Assembly (NCBI RefSeq): GCF_001306115.1
Contig: NZ_LGCL01000023.1
Coordinates: forward strand, 114,322 to 178,321
Direction: 5' to 3'
From: Ornatilinea apprima
GTDB lineage: Bacteria; Chloroflexota; Anaerolineae; Anaerolineales; Anaerolineaceae
Length of the DNA: 64,000 nucleotides
Shown here: one piece after another, positions 35,057 to 44,262 of the stretch
Layout of the letters: the number at the start of each line of letters is the position of its first letter
How positions within the stretch are numbered: the stretch's first letter is position 1
Made by a program: the position numbers and the translations under genes
The notes under the pieces: generated by a model
Database searches by the model: none
What the model was told of the DNA's origin: nothing
Seen by the model: the letters and a program-made list of their open reading frames with translations, nothing else

Positions 35057-36280
35057 ATGGATAGACATGAATTTCAAAATAATGTTAAAGATATCCTGAA
35101 TCATTTATCCGATCCTGCTTACCTGGAAAACCGTAATTTAATCAACTTATTCTACAATGGAGAAGACGCCCCCCTTACTGTGCGGATGCAGACCCTGCGC
35201 GACACATTTCAGGAATGTGTCAATTTTTTACAGCCACCTGAAGGAACTCCAACTAATGCCGCCGAGTGGCGGTGTCAAAGAATTTTAACGCTGCGATATT
35301 TCCAATTAAAAGAATGGCATTTCATTGAAGAAGAATTAGGGTTAAGTCAAAGACAGGTTCAACGTGACCTTAAGAAGGGCTTGGATGCCTTGATTTCAAT
35401 CCTTTGGGACCGGTTTATGACCCAAAACCAGGACCTAACCCAACCAGATGGCAAATCAGAAGAAGAACTTGAAAACTACGAACAGGAATTGATCAAAGAG
35501 GAGCTTAAGAACTGGGAAATTTCCCTTGACCTCATCAATTTATCCCAAATTCTTGAACAGGCGCTTCAGCTATGCAAATCACAGCTAGGGGCTGAATTCC
35601 ACCATAGTGTGGACATGAGGGATGTGGATGTAAATTTGAATGTCGTGGTTGACCAGGTGCTGACCAAGCAAGGGCTGTATAAGATCTTTTCGATCATGAG
35701 TGACTGCATGGATAGTCTTGAGTCCCAAATTAAAACTCGCAAATTAAACGATTTTTTTCATGAATTAGAATTCACTTTCAATTCCACGAACATGTGCTCC
35801 TTGAACCAATGGAGCATTGCGCAGTTGTTCTTTTCCATCCAGGGATTACGCAACAACATTGTCGAGAGCAACGGCTTAACGGTTGTCTCTATTATTTTTC
35901 CCGTGAAGAAACATTCAAGTTGTCTTGTGATTGATGATGTCGAATCGGTCCGCAGGTTGATTGAAAGGATGCTTGGATCATTTGGAATTCAAGTTTTTGG
36001 AGCCGACAATTATAATCATGCCCTGAATTTGATCCAGCTGGTGAAACCAGATTTTATTTTGCTGGATATTTTGATGCCGAAGATGGACGGCTGGCAAATG
36101 ATAAAAAATCTAAAGTCAAATCCAGATACTTCAAAAATTCCGGTCATTATTTGCTCAGTATTGTTTGAGCCCGAACTCTCTCAAGCTGTTAATGCAGCGG
36201 GGTATATCCGCAAACCGATTAACCGGTTGGAACTTATTAATACGTTACAAGAACTAAACCTCATAAAAACTGTTGAATAA
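35057..36280 (+). CDS. Response regulator with sigma-like HTH and kinase-like middle domain
   Basis: A 407-residue protein with unusual order. Residues 40-120 contain a region resembling sigma-70 region 4 (RILTLRYFQLKEWHFIEEELGLSQRQVQRDLKKGLDAL). Residues 170-285 look like a degenerate histidine-kinase ATPase fold (LSQILEQALQLCKSQLG, VVVDQVLTKQGLYKIFSIMSD) without obvious ATP-lid motifs. Residues 290-405 are a receiver (IDDVES, phospho-acceptor in LLDILMPKMDG, KPINR). ATG 35057 is preferred over GTG 35051 because AAGGTG precedes it. It diverges from the importer operon, so it is its likely controller, perhaps with the kinase at 38290. Confidence 0.75.
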   Translation: MDRHEFQNNVKDILNHLSDPAYLENRNLINLFYNGEDAPLTVRMQTLRDTFQECVNFLQPPEGTPTNAAEWRCQRILTLRYFQLKEWHFIEEELGLSQRQVQRDLKKGLDALISILWDRFMTQNQDLTQPDGKSEEELENYEQELIKEELKNWEISLDLINLSQILEQALQLCKSQLGAEFHHSVDMRDVDVNLNVVVDQVLTKQGLYKIFSIMSDCMDSLESQIKTRKLNDFFHELEFTFNSTNMCSLNQWSIAQLFFSIQGLRNNIVESNGLTVVSIIFPVKKHSSCLVIDDVESVRRLIERMLGSFGIQVFGADNYNHALNLIQLVKPDFILLDILMPKMDGWQMIKNLKSNPDTSKIPVIICSVLFEPELSQAVNAAGYIRKPINRLELINTLQELNLIKTVE

Positions 36281-36403
36281 TAACCATCCCGTATTTATCT
36301 TATGAGTTGTTGGCGATGGTTTGGCAAATGGCTGGCAAAATTCTCCTTAGGAATCAAGTATAGTGATAAATAATCTCATCGGAAAGGTGTACTTGGACCG
36401 GCC

Positions 36404-37546
36404 ATGAATTTAGAGCAATTGAAAAGAAAATTTCCATCTGGTATCTTGCGAAATCAACATCCCTTCTACATGGCAGACGCCATTGGGGACATTCCCGATT
36501 GCCTGCAAGCTTGTATTTCAGACGAGTTACAAAGACAAATTAAAGCTGCAACCTCTCAAGTAAAACCTTCAAAATTCATGACCATTGGTTGTGGCACTTC
36601 GTATAATGCCTGCCAGGCTGCTGCTTATTTTCTGCAAAATCTTTTGAAGATACCCGCAATTGCCTATGATGCATACGACTTTGAATTGGATACACCTCCT
36701 GGTATAGATGAAAACACAATGGTTATTGCCATTAGTGAATCAGGGCAATCAATCACCACCTGCTTATCATTGGAAAAATCAAAAGAGTTGGGTGCTTTCA
36801 CGGTTGGCATTTCCGCGAACCCTGAATCACGGCTTGCCAAATCTGCGCACCTCGCAATGACCGATCCATTTTTACATGAAATCCCACTTGGGAAAACCCG
36901 CACTTATCTCAGCACAGCACTATTAGGCATGTTGGCAGGTGTTTTCACCCGGGGCGAATCCGAGATCAATCTCTTCATCTCACAAATTTCAAAAGCAATT
37001 GACGCCATCCGAGATAATTCGGACATTTGGCAAACAGATGCGAAGATAATCGCAAGTGACTTGCCAGCTACGCAAACCCGGTATATTGTCACGGGTTTCG
37101 GCGCGCAAAAAGCCAATGCAGATGAAATCCGGTTAAAAATAATGGAAGTATTGGGAGAAAGCGCCACCAGTTTTGGATTAGAAGAATTTACCCATGGGCC
37201 AAGCGCCTGCTTTAAAGATGACCTCACCGTGATTCTGTTGCAAACCGACGAGAGAACGCTGAAAAAAGCAGTCCGCATTGCAGAGGGCATTGTGTTCTCC
37301 AGCGTGAATTTAGTCGTCATCACCGATCAAATGGGTGCAGGGTGGCCCGAGAAAGCGCACACCATCTCCATCCCCAAAATGGATAATGCCCGGTTGTTTG
37401 GCATGTTTCCCGCGGTAGTGGCTGCGCAATACCTTTTATACTACCTTGCTCTGAACAAGGGATTAAACCCTGATGTAAACCTGGAAGATATTCACCCCGA
37501 ATTAGGGGCTATATATGCCTTCTTTTTTCCTCCCGGCACTCACTAA
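36404..37546 (+). CDS. SIS-domain sugar isomerase/deglycase-like protein
   Basis: A 380-residue protein with two SIS domains in the layout of the GlmS isomerase half and of FrlB-type fructosamine deglycases: MTIGCGTSYNACQAAAYF, AISESGQSITTC, EVLGESATSFGLEEFTHGPSACF. It lacks the glutaminase domain of GlmS. It should act on a phosphorylated amino sugar or Amadori compound. The ROK kinase 15 bases downstream could supply the phosphate. The ribosome site is weak. Confidence 0.8.
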   Translation: MNLEQLKRKFPSGILRNQHPFYMADAIGDIPDCLQACISDELQRQIKAATSQVKPSKFMTIGCGTSYNACQAAAYFLQNLLKIPAIAYDAYDFELDTPPGIDENTMVIAISESGQSITTCLSLEKSKELGAFTVGISANPESRLAKSAHLAMTDPFLHEIPLGKTRTYLSTALLGMLAGVFTRGESEINLFISQISKAIDAIRDNSDIWQTDAKIIASDLPATQTRYIVTGFGAQKANADEIRLKIMEVLGESATSFGLEEFTHGPSACFKDDLTVILLQTDERTLKKAVRIAEGIVFSSVNLVVITDQMGAGWPEKAHTISIPKMDNARLFGMFPAVVAAQYLLYYLALNKGLNPDVNLEDIHPELGAIYAFFFPPGTH

Positions 37547-37561
37547 GCACAAAGGGGCAGT

Positions 37562-38317
37562 ATGAATTACTTTGGAATTGATATTGGTTGCTCATCGATA
37601 AAATTTGGTGAAGTAAAATTAGGTGCAAAGGTCGAAACAATCGGTTTTGATATGATGCTGCCTTCACAAGCATCCAAAACAGAAAAATATACCGAAGCCC
37701 TCATGTATCTAGTCCAATCAGCCGAAAAATATAAAGGCGTTGGGGTCGGGTTTCCGAGTGTTGTTTGGCAGGATGGCATAATGGATTTGGAAATACAGTT
37801 TAACCAAATTTGGCAAAAGGTGGACCAATTTCTTCAGAATAAGAATGTTCCACATTTTGCTATCAATGACGCGGATTCAGCCGGATTTGCAGAGCTGTAT
37901 AACCCAGCTGCACCAGAATTGCGAAAAGGAGTAACGATCGTTCTGACACTTGGCTCTGGTATCGGATCTGGAATTTTCGTTGATGGAAAATTGCTGCCGA
38001 ATTCGGAATTGGGGATGATCCAAGTTAAAGGAATGATGGCTGAACAATATGCCGCTGCTTCGGTAAAACATCGCGAGAATCTTTCCATGCAGGAATGGGC
38101 ATCACGATTACAGGAAGTGATCACACAAATTGAAATTATCCTCTCTCCCGATCATATACTGCTTGGCGGCGGTATCAGCGCGGATTTTGAGATGTATCGC
38201 TCATTCTTGCAAACAAAACGCGCAGTTCTGGCCCCTGCTTTCTATCGCAACCAGGCCGGTGTGATTGGCGCCGCAATGTACGCGGCGTATTGCTCGAAAG
38301 ATTACAATTTCATATAA
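37562..38317 (+). CDS. ROK-family sugar kinase
   Basis: A 251-residue ROK protein: N-terminal phosphate loop GIDIGCSSIKFG, central NDADSAGFAE, the second ATP motif LTLGSGIGSGIFVDGKLLPNSELGMI, and HILLGGGIS. The Cys/His zinc motif common in ROK repressors is absent. The LGSGIGSGI...NSELG stretch resembles polyphosphate/ATP glucokinases. AGGGG precedes the ATG. Substrate inferred only as a hexose. Confidence 0.85.
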   Translation: MNYFGIDIGCSSIKFGEVKLGAKVETIGFDMMLPSQASKTEKYTEALMYLVQSAEKYKGVGVGFPSVVWQDGIMDLEIQFNQIWQKVDQFLQNKNVPHFAINDADSAGFAELYNPAAPELRKGVTIVLTLGSGIGSGIFVDGKLLPNSELGMIQVKGMMAEQYAAASVKHRENLSMQEWASRLQEVITQIEIILSPDHILLGGGISADFEMYRSFLQTKRAVLAPAFYRNQAGVIGAAMYAAYCSKDYNFI

Positions 38318-39756
38318 CCAGAGGTTTAATTTGTGCAAAAAAGAAACAAATCTTCAAAAATGACCTGCCGGTGAATACATTTCGCAGCGAATCGCTGAAA
38401 TACTGCCTTGGCTTTACCTTTATATTAGGTGTAGTGCTTGCATACGCCGGAATATGGTCCCTCCATGTCGGAGTCAACTCAGACGAAATCATCGTCAGTT
38501 CTCTTGATACACCGGTATGGATCGTGTTTGGTTTAAACTCAATTGGTTTCTTGTCTGCCCTGTATTATAAAGAGCGATCTCCGGCTGCAGCCAGTTGGAT
38601 TCTTTGTCTTGCCGAAGGGATCGCGATTTTTGTTCTCCTGACAGTGCACTTTGACCCGCATTATTTGTTCATTTTCATCATCCCTGTTCTGTTTGCAATA
38701 TCTCTCTTGGAACTAAAACAATCCGTCATGTATATCGGATTGGTGATTGCTGCCTCTGTTGTTCTTTTTTACCTTCATTACCAGACCTGGAATTTTTTTG
38801 ACAAGTTCATATTTCCGGTATTTCTCTTGATTTCGGCCTCAGTTCTTCTGGAATTTATTCTCAGTCAGCTCCATTCGAACCTGATCTGGTACCACAATCG
38901 ATATCTGACGGCATTAAACAACGAGCAGATTATTCGAGACAATGAAGTGAAACTTGAGAAATTGGTCAACAATTTAAAAGATTACAAACGGTATCTATCG
39001 GCAACCAATATCTCATTGATCCAGGCTCGTGATGACGCTGAACAAGCCCGTAGGGTTAAACAAAACTTCGTTCAAAACGTCAGCCATGAATTACGCACTC
39101 CCCTGAATTTTATTATTGGCTTCAGCGAGACGATGATCAATTCGCCAGAAAGTTATGGTGAGGTCAATTGGACGCCTGATCTGCGTGGGGACATCGAGTG
39201 CATATTTCAAAATAGCCAGCACCTAAAAGCTTTGATTGATGACATTTTGGATATGGCTTCCCTTGAAAACAAAAAATATGAAATTGAACTTGACGTCGTT
39301 GATTTGAACTCAATTATCCACGAGGTGGTGTTAATTTCTGAGAGTACCTATAAGTCTAAAGGTCTGTACCTTGAAACAGATTTAACCTCGAACATAAAGT
39401 ATGTGCACGGCGATGCCGTTCGCTTAAAGCAGGTAATTTTGAATTTACTCTCCAACGCGTTGAAATACACCAGTACAGGCGGGGTAACCATATCTACAAA
39501 AATAGTTGATTCAATGGCCTGGGTGTTTGTAAAAGATACGGGGATTGGGATTCTTGAAGAAGATATTGAAAAAGTGTTTGATGCGTTTTTCCGGGTAAAC
39601 AAATCGAATAATCGTGAAGATTATGGCACCGGGCTGGGGCTTTCAATCTCTAAACAACTCATCGAATTACATGGCGGAGAGATGTCCATTAGCAGCGATT
39701 TTGGCAAGGGTACAACTGTTTATTTCTCCATCCCCTTATCTTCCAAACAAGCTTAA
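38290..39756 (+). CDS. Membrane sensor histidine kinase
   Basis: About 460-488 residues with five or six membrane helices within residues 35-200 (ILGVVLAYAGIW, IVFGLNSIGFLSALYY, LFIFIIPVLFAISLL), a coiled coil, HisKA with NVSHELRTPLNFIIGFS, and HATPase with NLLSNALKYT, DTGIGI and GTGLGLSISKQ. The start is unclear: TTG 38290 overlaps the ROK gene and GTG 38371 lies just before the first helix; neither has a good ribosome site. It is the fourth gene of the regulator-SIS-ROK block and the likely partner of the receiver protein at 35057. Confidence 0.88.
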   Translation: MLERLQFHITRGLICAKKKQIFKNDLPVNTFRSESLKYCLGFTFILGVVLAYAGIWSLHVGVNSDEIIVSSLDTPVWIVFGLNSIGFLSALYYKERSPAAASWILCLAEGIAIFVLLTVHFDPHYLFIFIIPVLFAISLLELKQSVMYIGLVIAASVVLFYLHYQTWNFFDKFIFPVFLLISASVLLEFILSQLHSNLIWYHNRYLTALNNEQIIRDNEVKLEKLVNNLKDYKRYLSATNISLIQARDDAEQARRVKQNFVQNVSHELRTPLNFIIGFSETMINSPESYGEVNWTPDLRGDIECIFQNSQHLKALIDDILDMASLENKKYEIELDVVDLNSIIHEVVLISESTYKSKGLYLETDLTSNIKYVHGDAVRLKQVILNLLSNALKYTSTGGVTISTKIVDSMAWVFVKDTGIGILEEDIEKVFDAFFRVNKSNNREDYGTGLGLSISKQLIELHGGEMSISSDFGKGTTVYFSIPLSSKQA

Positions 39757-39816
39757 GTACCGCTGCAGTCCATAACCTGATCCATCACACATTCGGTGAC
39801 TTAATAAGGAAACACG

Positions 39817-40923
39817 ATGAAATCAGAGAAGATTACTGTCGGCGTTATCGGTGTGGGGCAAATCGGAAAATTGCACCTCGAAACTTACCTGTCCATGCCA
39901 AACGTACGGGTGGTTGGAATAGCCGGGCGCGATCCACAGCGCACTGAAGCGGTTGCGCGTCAATACAATATTCCATTTTGGACAACCAATTACCACGCTC
40001 TGCTGGAAAATCCGAATATTCAAGCCGTAAGCGTTTGCCTGCACAATAATCTACACATGCCCGTATCGGTTGCCGCGCTTCGAGCAGGTAAACACGTTTT
40101 CTGTGAAAAACCAATTGCCGGGTCATATCACGATGGGTTAATCATGCTGGAAACAGCGGCTCAGCAAAACCGCTTGCTCTCCATTCAACTTTCAGACTTG
40201 TTCAGTAAAGAAACAAAAGCCGCGAAAGTGGCTATTGAGAATGGTTGGCTAGGAGCGCCCTATCTGGCTCATTCGTCTGGATTTCGGAGGCGGGGAAGAC
40301 CTTTCGTGGACGGTTATGGCTCTTCTGATTTTGTAAAAAAGGAAATCGCCGGGGGCGGCGCACTCTATGACCTGGGAGTTTATCACATCGCTAACATTCT
40401 CTATTTGCTGGGCAACCCTAGACCATTGCGAATGTCAGGCCGCACATTCCAACAAACCGAAATGCACCAGGGAAGAAAAAATGCCAGTCATTTTAACGTA
40501 GAAGAACTGGCTGTCGGTCTGGTCAACCTAGAGAATAATATTGCCCTTAGCGTTATAGAAGCATGGGCAATGCATCTGGACCACCTGGAATCATCCTATA
40601 TTACCGGCACTATGGGTGGCATCAGGCTTAATCCTTTCGGCCTTTTCAGAAGCCTGGGAGACCTGGATTTGAACACCACCGCCGACCTGGATAGTTTCGA
40701 TTTCCGCAGCAAAAACGTGCAAGAAACTGGTGATTGTTTCGATGGCCCACAACAGCATTTCATTGCCGCGGTTGAAGAAAGAATACAGCCCATTCCAACG
40801 GCTGAAATCGCTTTGAATACCATGTTAATCCTGGAAGGGATTTACTTATCCGAACATCTTGGATGCGAGGTGACCGCTGATCTGGTGAAATCCAACTCAC
40901 AAGGCAATGCTATCCCTGCCTGA
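39817..40923 (+). CDS. Gfo/Idh/MocA-family oxidoreductase (island copy)
   Basis: A 368-residue NAD(P)-dependent sugar oxidoreductase: Rossmann motif GVIGVGQIGKLHLE, GIAGRDP, the CEKPIAG motif with its catalytic-region Lys, and GGGALYDLGVYHIANIL with His and Tyr near the active site. AAGGA precedes the ATG. Many members oxidise C3 of hexoses or inositols. It is strongly similar to the gene at 58658-59776 (shared GFRRRGRPFVDGYGS). Last gene of the plus-strand block. Confidence 0.9.
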   Translation: MKSEKITVGVIGVGQIGKLHLETYLSMPNVRVVGIAGRDPQRTEAVARQYNIPFWTTNYHALLENPNIQAVSVCLHNNLHMPVSVAALRAGKHVFCEKPIAGSYHDGLIMLETAAQQNRLLSIQLSDLFSKETKAAKVAIENGWLGAPYLAHSSGFRRRGRPFVDGYGSSDFVKKEIAGGGALYDLGVYHIANILYLLGNPRPLRMSGRTFQQTEMHQGRKNASHFNVEELAVGLVNLENNIALSVIEAWAMHLDHLESSYITGTMGGIRLNPFGLFRSLGDLDLNTTADLDSFDFRSKNVQETGDCFDGPQQHFIAAVEERIQPIPTAEIALNTMLILEGIYLSEHLGCEVTADLVKSNSQGNAIPA

Positions 40924-40990
40924 TTCAATCCTGAGCATGCATTTATTCCTCAAACTCTACGAAATCATCAATGAATAATGCCCCAAAAAT

Positions 40991-41030
40991 AGAGGAAGAT
41001 AACTCAACCAGTCATCTTCCTCTTCATTTC
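40991..41030. terminator. Terminator between convergent island blocks
   Basis: AGAGGAAGAT (40991-41000) pairs with ATCTTCCTCT (41014-41023), followed by a T-rich stretch on the plus strand. It separates the Gfo/Idh gene from the minus-strand OYE gene. Confidence 0.65.
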
Positions 41031-41091
41031 TTGATCACCCCTAACGGCCAATTGAGTGAGCTGCTTCTAGTATGAAAGCCTATCAAATCAA

Positions 41092-42336
41092 TTAAGTATG
41101 AAGTTCCGCTAATTTTCCATACTTTTTCCGGGCTTCACGAAACAGTTCGGTATATGTTTTATTGTACAGAACACATCCCACGGGCATTTGCCGAATCATC
41201 AACTCTTCACAGTTCAAGCATTGGGTGCAGTATTTAACTTCATCTTCTCTGCCTTCTTCCAGCTTCAACGGCGTATAGGGGTCGGCAAACGATTGACGGC
41301 CAAGCCCGACCATATCAACAATCCCATCTTCAATGCAGCGCGCGCCCATCGCGAACATGGATGATTTTTCTGGTTCAATGGACAAAAGTTTGTTCACCTT
41401 GCCGCGAAAAGATGAGAAGTGAGAACCGACAACCACGGTTTCAGGCTTAAGATTGTCCTTCATAAGTTTTGAGAAATACATATGCAGATAGGAAAGATAC
41501 GGATCTTCACTTCCGGCTTCCATAAACTCCATGCTGCAATGGACATTGCCCAACGATTCGACAAAATACTGGGCGCCTCGTTCTTCCAACCCTTTAATCA
41601 GGTCGATGGGTTCGCGCATATCCATCAGCGGCGAGTCCGGCCCTGCTGAACCAAATCCGCCCGGAAAAGCCTCCCACATGGAGATTTTTGAACCAATCAA
41701 AAAATCTTTATCAAAATTCGTTGCCTTACGAATCCGCTCATACAAATCATAAGCAAACTGTGCGCGGTTTTCCCAGGCTCCACCATATTTCCAGGGGCGG
41801 TCATTATATGGCCGCAAAATTTGACTCCCCAAATAACCGTGGCAAAGCTTCATGTCAACACCATCAGCGCCAACATCCTGAACGATTTTGGCTGCTTCTG
41901 CAAATTGATCAATGATTTTATCAACCTCTTCTTCCGAAAGCAGATCCCCACCCAGTCCATACACAGGCTTCACGGTCACCCTCCGGGAAAAATCTGGTTC
42001 GCTGATTTCACCAGAATGGGTAAGCTGAAAAACAAACAAGGCATTTGGATTAATTTCCTTAAGGCTCCTGACGAACCTTGTTAATGCCTTTACATTGCGC
42101 GGCATGATCTCAAGCTGCGTTTTTCTAGCCCGGCTTTCGTTTGTTACCGTGATCGCTTCCAGGTCAATGAATGCGAAATGGCCCTTAAATAAGTTTTCGT
42201 ACCGCCTGTAGGTTAACTCAGTTGGATTCCCCTCTTCGTCTGAGTCAACACATTCCATAGGCTGTGCAAAAAAACGGTTTTCGCATTTTCTGTTGCCAAT
42301 CATAATCGGCTGGAGCAGTGTTTCTTTGTAGCCCAT
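41092..42336 (-). CDS. OYE-type NADH:flavin oxidoreductase
   Basis: A 414-residue protein with the old-yellow-enzyme barrel: FFAQPMECVDSDEEG, the substrate/flavin loop LCHGYLGSQILRPYNDRPWKYGGAWENR, and MVGLGRQSFADP. A Cys cluster follows (CTQCLNC, then a Cys 12 residues on), resembling the 4Fe-4S site of 2,4-dienoyl-CoA reductase-type members but with a tighter spacing. The C-terminal FAD/NAD domain of those enzymes is missing. ATG 42336 is chosen over the frame start because AGGAGAG lies upstream. Last gene of the kinase-led operon; reduction of an enone sugar intermediate is a guess. Confidence 0.82.
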   Translation of the reverse strand: MGYKETLLQPIMIGNRKCENRFFAQPMECVDSDEEGNPTELTYRRYENLFKGHFAFIDLEAITVTNESRARKTQLEIMPRNVKALTRFVRSLKEINPNALFVFQLTHSGEISEPDFSRRVTVKPVYGLGGDLLSEEEVDKIIDQFAEAAKIVQDVGADGVDMKLCHGYLGSQILRPYNDRPWKYGGAWENRAQFAYDLYERIRKATNFDKDFLIGSKISMWEAFPGGFGSAGPDSPLMDMREPIDLIKGLEERGAQYFVESLGNVHCSMEFMEAGSEDPYLSYLHMYFSKLMKDNLKPETVVVGSHFSSFRGKVNKLLSIEPEKSSMFAMGARCIEDGIVDMVGLGRQSFADPYTPLKLEEGREDEVKYCTQCLNCEELMIRQMPVGCVLYNKTYTELFREARKKYGKLAELHT

Positions 42337-42364
42337 TTCTTCTCTCCTTTGATTGATAGACTGC

Positions 42365-43084
42365 TTACAGATAGTCTTCGATGCGAATTTCAGGGATTTC
42401 AATCTCATCCTTGCAGGCAATCGCTTCTTCAGCGATACTAATGGCGCTGCTTAAGCCAATTCCAAATTGCGTTACGCCTAGGGCATACATTTTCGTCAGT
42501 AAATCCAACGAGCGGACACCCCCAGCAGCCTTGATTTTGCAGCGGTCGCCAACTGTTTTCTTCATCACAGCGATATGATGCAGTGTGGTTGGCGCGGCAG
42601 AAAAACCTGTGCCGCTTTTAACGTAATTGGCGCCACAATCGGCGACTATCTCACACGCTTTAACGATTTCCTCATCACTTAAAAGCATTGCCTCAATAAT
42701 CACTTTGAGGGATGTGTATTTGGTCGCGTCCCGAACAGCCACAATTTCCTCCCGCACCTTCTCATACCTGCCGCTCTTCAAGAATCCGATATTCAGAACC
42801 ATATCCACCTGGTCAGCCCCAAGGCTGGTGAAATACCGGGCCTGATGAACTTTAATCTCCAGCGGTTCCTGCCCAGAAGGGAAAGAAAGTGAGGTTCCGA
42901 ACTCTATGCCCGTGCCTGCCAACGCATCGCGAAGCTCAGCCGAATAGGCCGGCCAAATAAACGCGCATCCGAATTGATACTTTTTACAGGCGTCAACCAG
43001 GGCGTGAAAATCATCATAAGATGTATCCAGTTTTAACGCGCTGGCGTCGATCATTTTTGCAAATTGAACATAAGTAATTTTCAT
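42365..43084 (-). CDS. Deoxyribose-phosphate aldolase-like (DeoC) protein
   Basis: A 239-residue class I aldolase. The Schiff-base Lys is in GANYVKSGTGF, the second active-site Lys in KIKAAGGVR, and FPSGQEPLEIKVHQAR, KVIIEAMLL complete the family pattern. The true substrate may be another 2-deoxy sugar phosphate. Located between the MDR dehydrogenase and the OYE gene in an operon led by an FGGY kinase, so it probably cleaves the phosphorylated end product of that pathway. Confidence 0.88.
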   Translation of the reverse strand: MKITYVQFAKMIDASALKLDTSYDDFHALVDACKKYQFGCAFIWPAYSAELRDALAGTGIEFGTSLSFPSGQEPLEIKVHQARYFTSLGADQVDMVLNIGFLKSGRYEKVREEIVAVRDATKYTSLKVIIEAMLLSDEEIVKACEIVADCGANYVKSGTGFSAAPTTLHHIAVMKKTVGDRCKIKAAGGVRSLDLLTKMYALGVTQFGIGLSSAISIAEEAIACKDEIEIPEIRIEDYL

Positions 43085-43182
43085 ATTCTTCTTTTCCTGA
43101 ATTCCTCAACTCGATTGTGTGCTTTGAAAATCTCCTTTACCCTGGTTGAATGGCAAACAAGTCTTATGCTTGCCTGTTTCGT

Positions 43183-44250
43183 TTATTGGGTAAGGATGAT
43201 CCTTTCTGTAATTTCTGGCGAAACCAAAACCTTTACCAGATTCTTATTTTGATGCAGCTCATTCAGCGCTTCCTCAAGCTCATAAAGAGGAACGACCATC
43301 GAAATCAGCGGATGTGGATCGACGCGTTTATATTGCAGAAGGGCAATCGCCACTTCCCAATCATGCCCAATACCCGCGCAAGACCCTCCAATTTTTTTCT
43401 CTTCAAGCACAAATTTTGCTGGCGGAAGTTTGACAAAATCATCATCCGAGCAGATGCCAAAAGCCTCCAGTTTTCCGCCCCGGCGAAGCATGTTAAATGC
43501 CTGTTCGTATGTTTGAGACTTTCCAACTGCCTCTATCACATAGTCCACACCAACGCCACCAGTGAGGCGCTTAATCTCAGCAACGGGGTCTGGCGTTTTC
43601 GTGATATCAATTACGACGTCGGCAGACATCATTTTGGCCGTTTCAAGCCGTTTCTGCTGCGAATCGATCACAAAAACCGGGGCTGCGCCTCGCAGTTTAG
43701 CCAGCAATGCGTGAATCGTTCCCAACCCAGCGCCAATAACCGCCACCGATGCGCCAAGCTCGCAGTTCATTTTTCGTGAGGCGTTGATGCAGGCAGTTAG
43801 CGGTTCGATGAATGCCGCTGCATAATCATCAATTTCGTCCGGCAATAGGTAACAATTGACTGCCGGAGCCTTTACATATTCGGCGAATGCGCCATCAACA
43901 TGAATACCGATCTGCTTGAAAGTGCTGCAAAGCAGGCTTTCGCCGCGCCGGCAGTAATAACAGGTGCCGCAAGGCAGGCAAATATCCACCGCCACGCGGT
44001 CACCTGGCTTAACCGAAGTCACGTTTTTTCCAGCTTCTTCAATAACTCCCCAAAATTCATGACCAGTAATTAAAGGCAAACAGGCAACTTCTTCCTCATA
44101 AAACCCATTGTACGATCCCCAGTCTGAACCGCAGATGCCGCAGTATTTTACTTTGATTAAAACTTCATCATCACTGATCGCGGGCACCGGCACGTCCTTG
44201 TAGACAAATTTTCTCGGCTCTTCCAGAACCATTGCTTTCATAGTTTTCAT
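43183..44250 (-). CDS. Zinc-dependent MDR alcohol/polyol dehydrogenase
   Basis: A 355-residue medium-chain dehydrogenase: catalytic zinc ligands in YCGICGSDWGS and TGHEFWG, structural zinc Cys in CLPCGTCYYCRRGESLLC, and Rossmann segment VAVIGAGLGTIHALLAK. It resembles threonine, sorbitol and galactitol-phosphate dehydrogenases. AAGGAG precedes the ATG. The operon context points to oxidation of a polyol or sugar. The NAD or NADP preference is not clear from the sequence. Confidence 0.9.
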   Translation of the reverse strand: MKTMKAMVLEEPRKFVYKDVPVPAISDDEVLIKVKYCGICGSDWGSYNGFYEEEVACLPLITGHEFWGVIEEAGKNVTSVKPGDRVAVDICLPCGTCYYCRRGESLLCSTFKQIGIHVDGAFAEYVKAPAVNCYLLPDEIDDYAAAFIEPLTACINASRKMNCELGASVAVIGAGLGTIHALLAKLRGAAPVFVIDSQQKRLETAKMMSADVVIDITKTPDPVAEIKRLTGGVGVDYVIEAVGKSQTYEQAFNMLRRGGKLEAFGICSDDDFVKLPPAKFVLEEKKIGGSCAGIGHDWEVAIALLQYKRVDPHPLISMVVPLYELEEALNELHQNKNLVKVLVSPEITERIILTQ

Positions 44251-44262
44251 TTCTCGCTCTCC

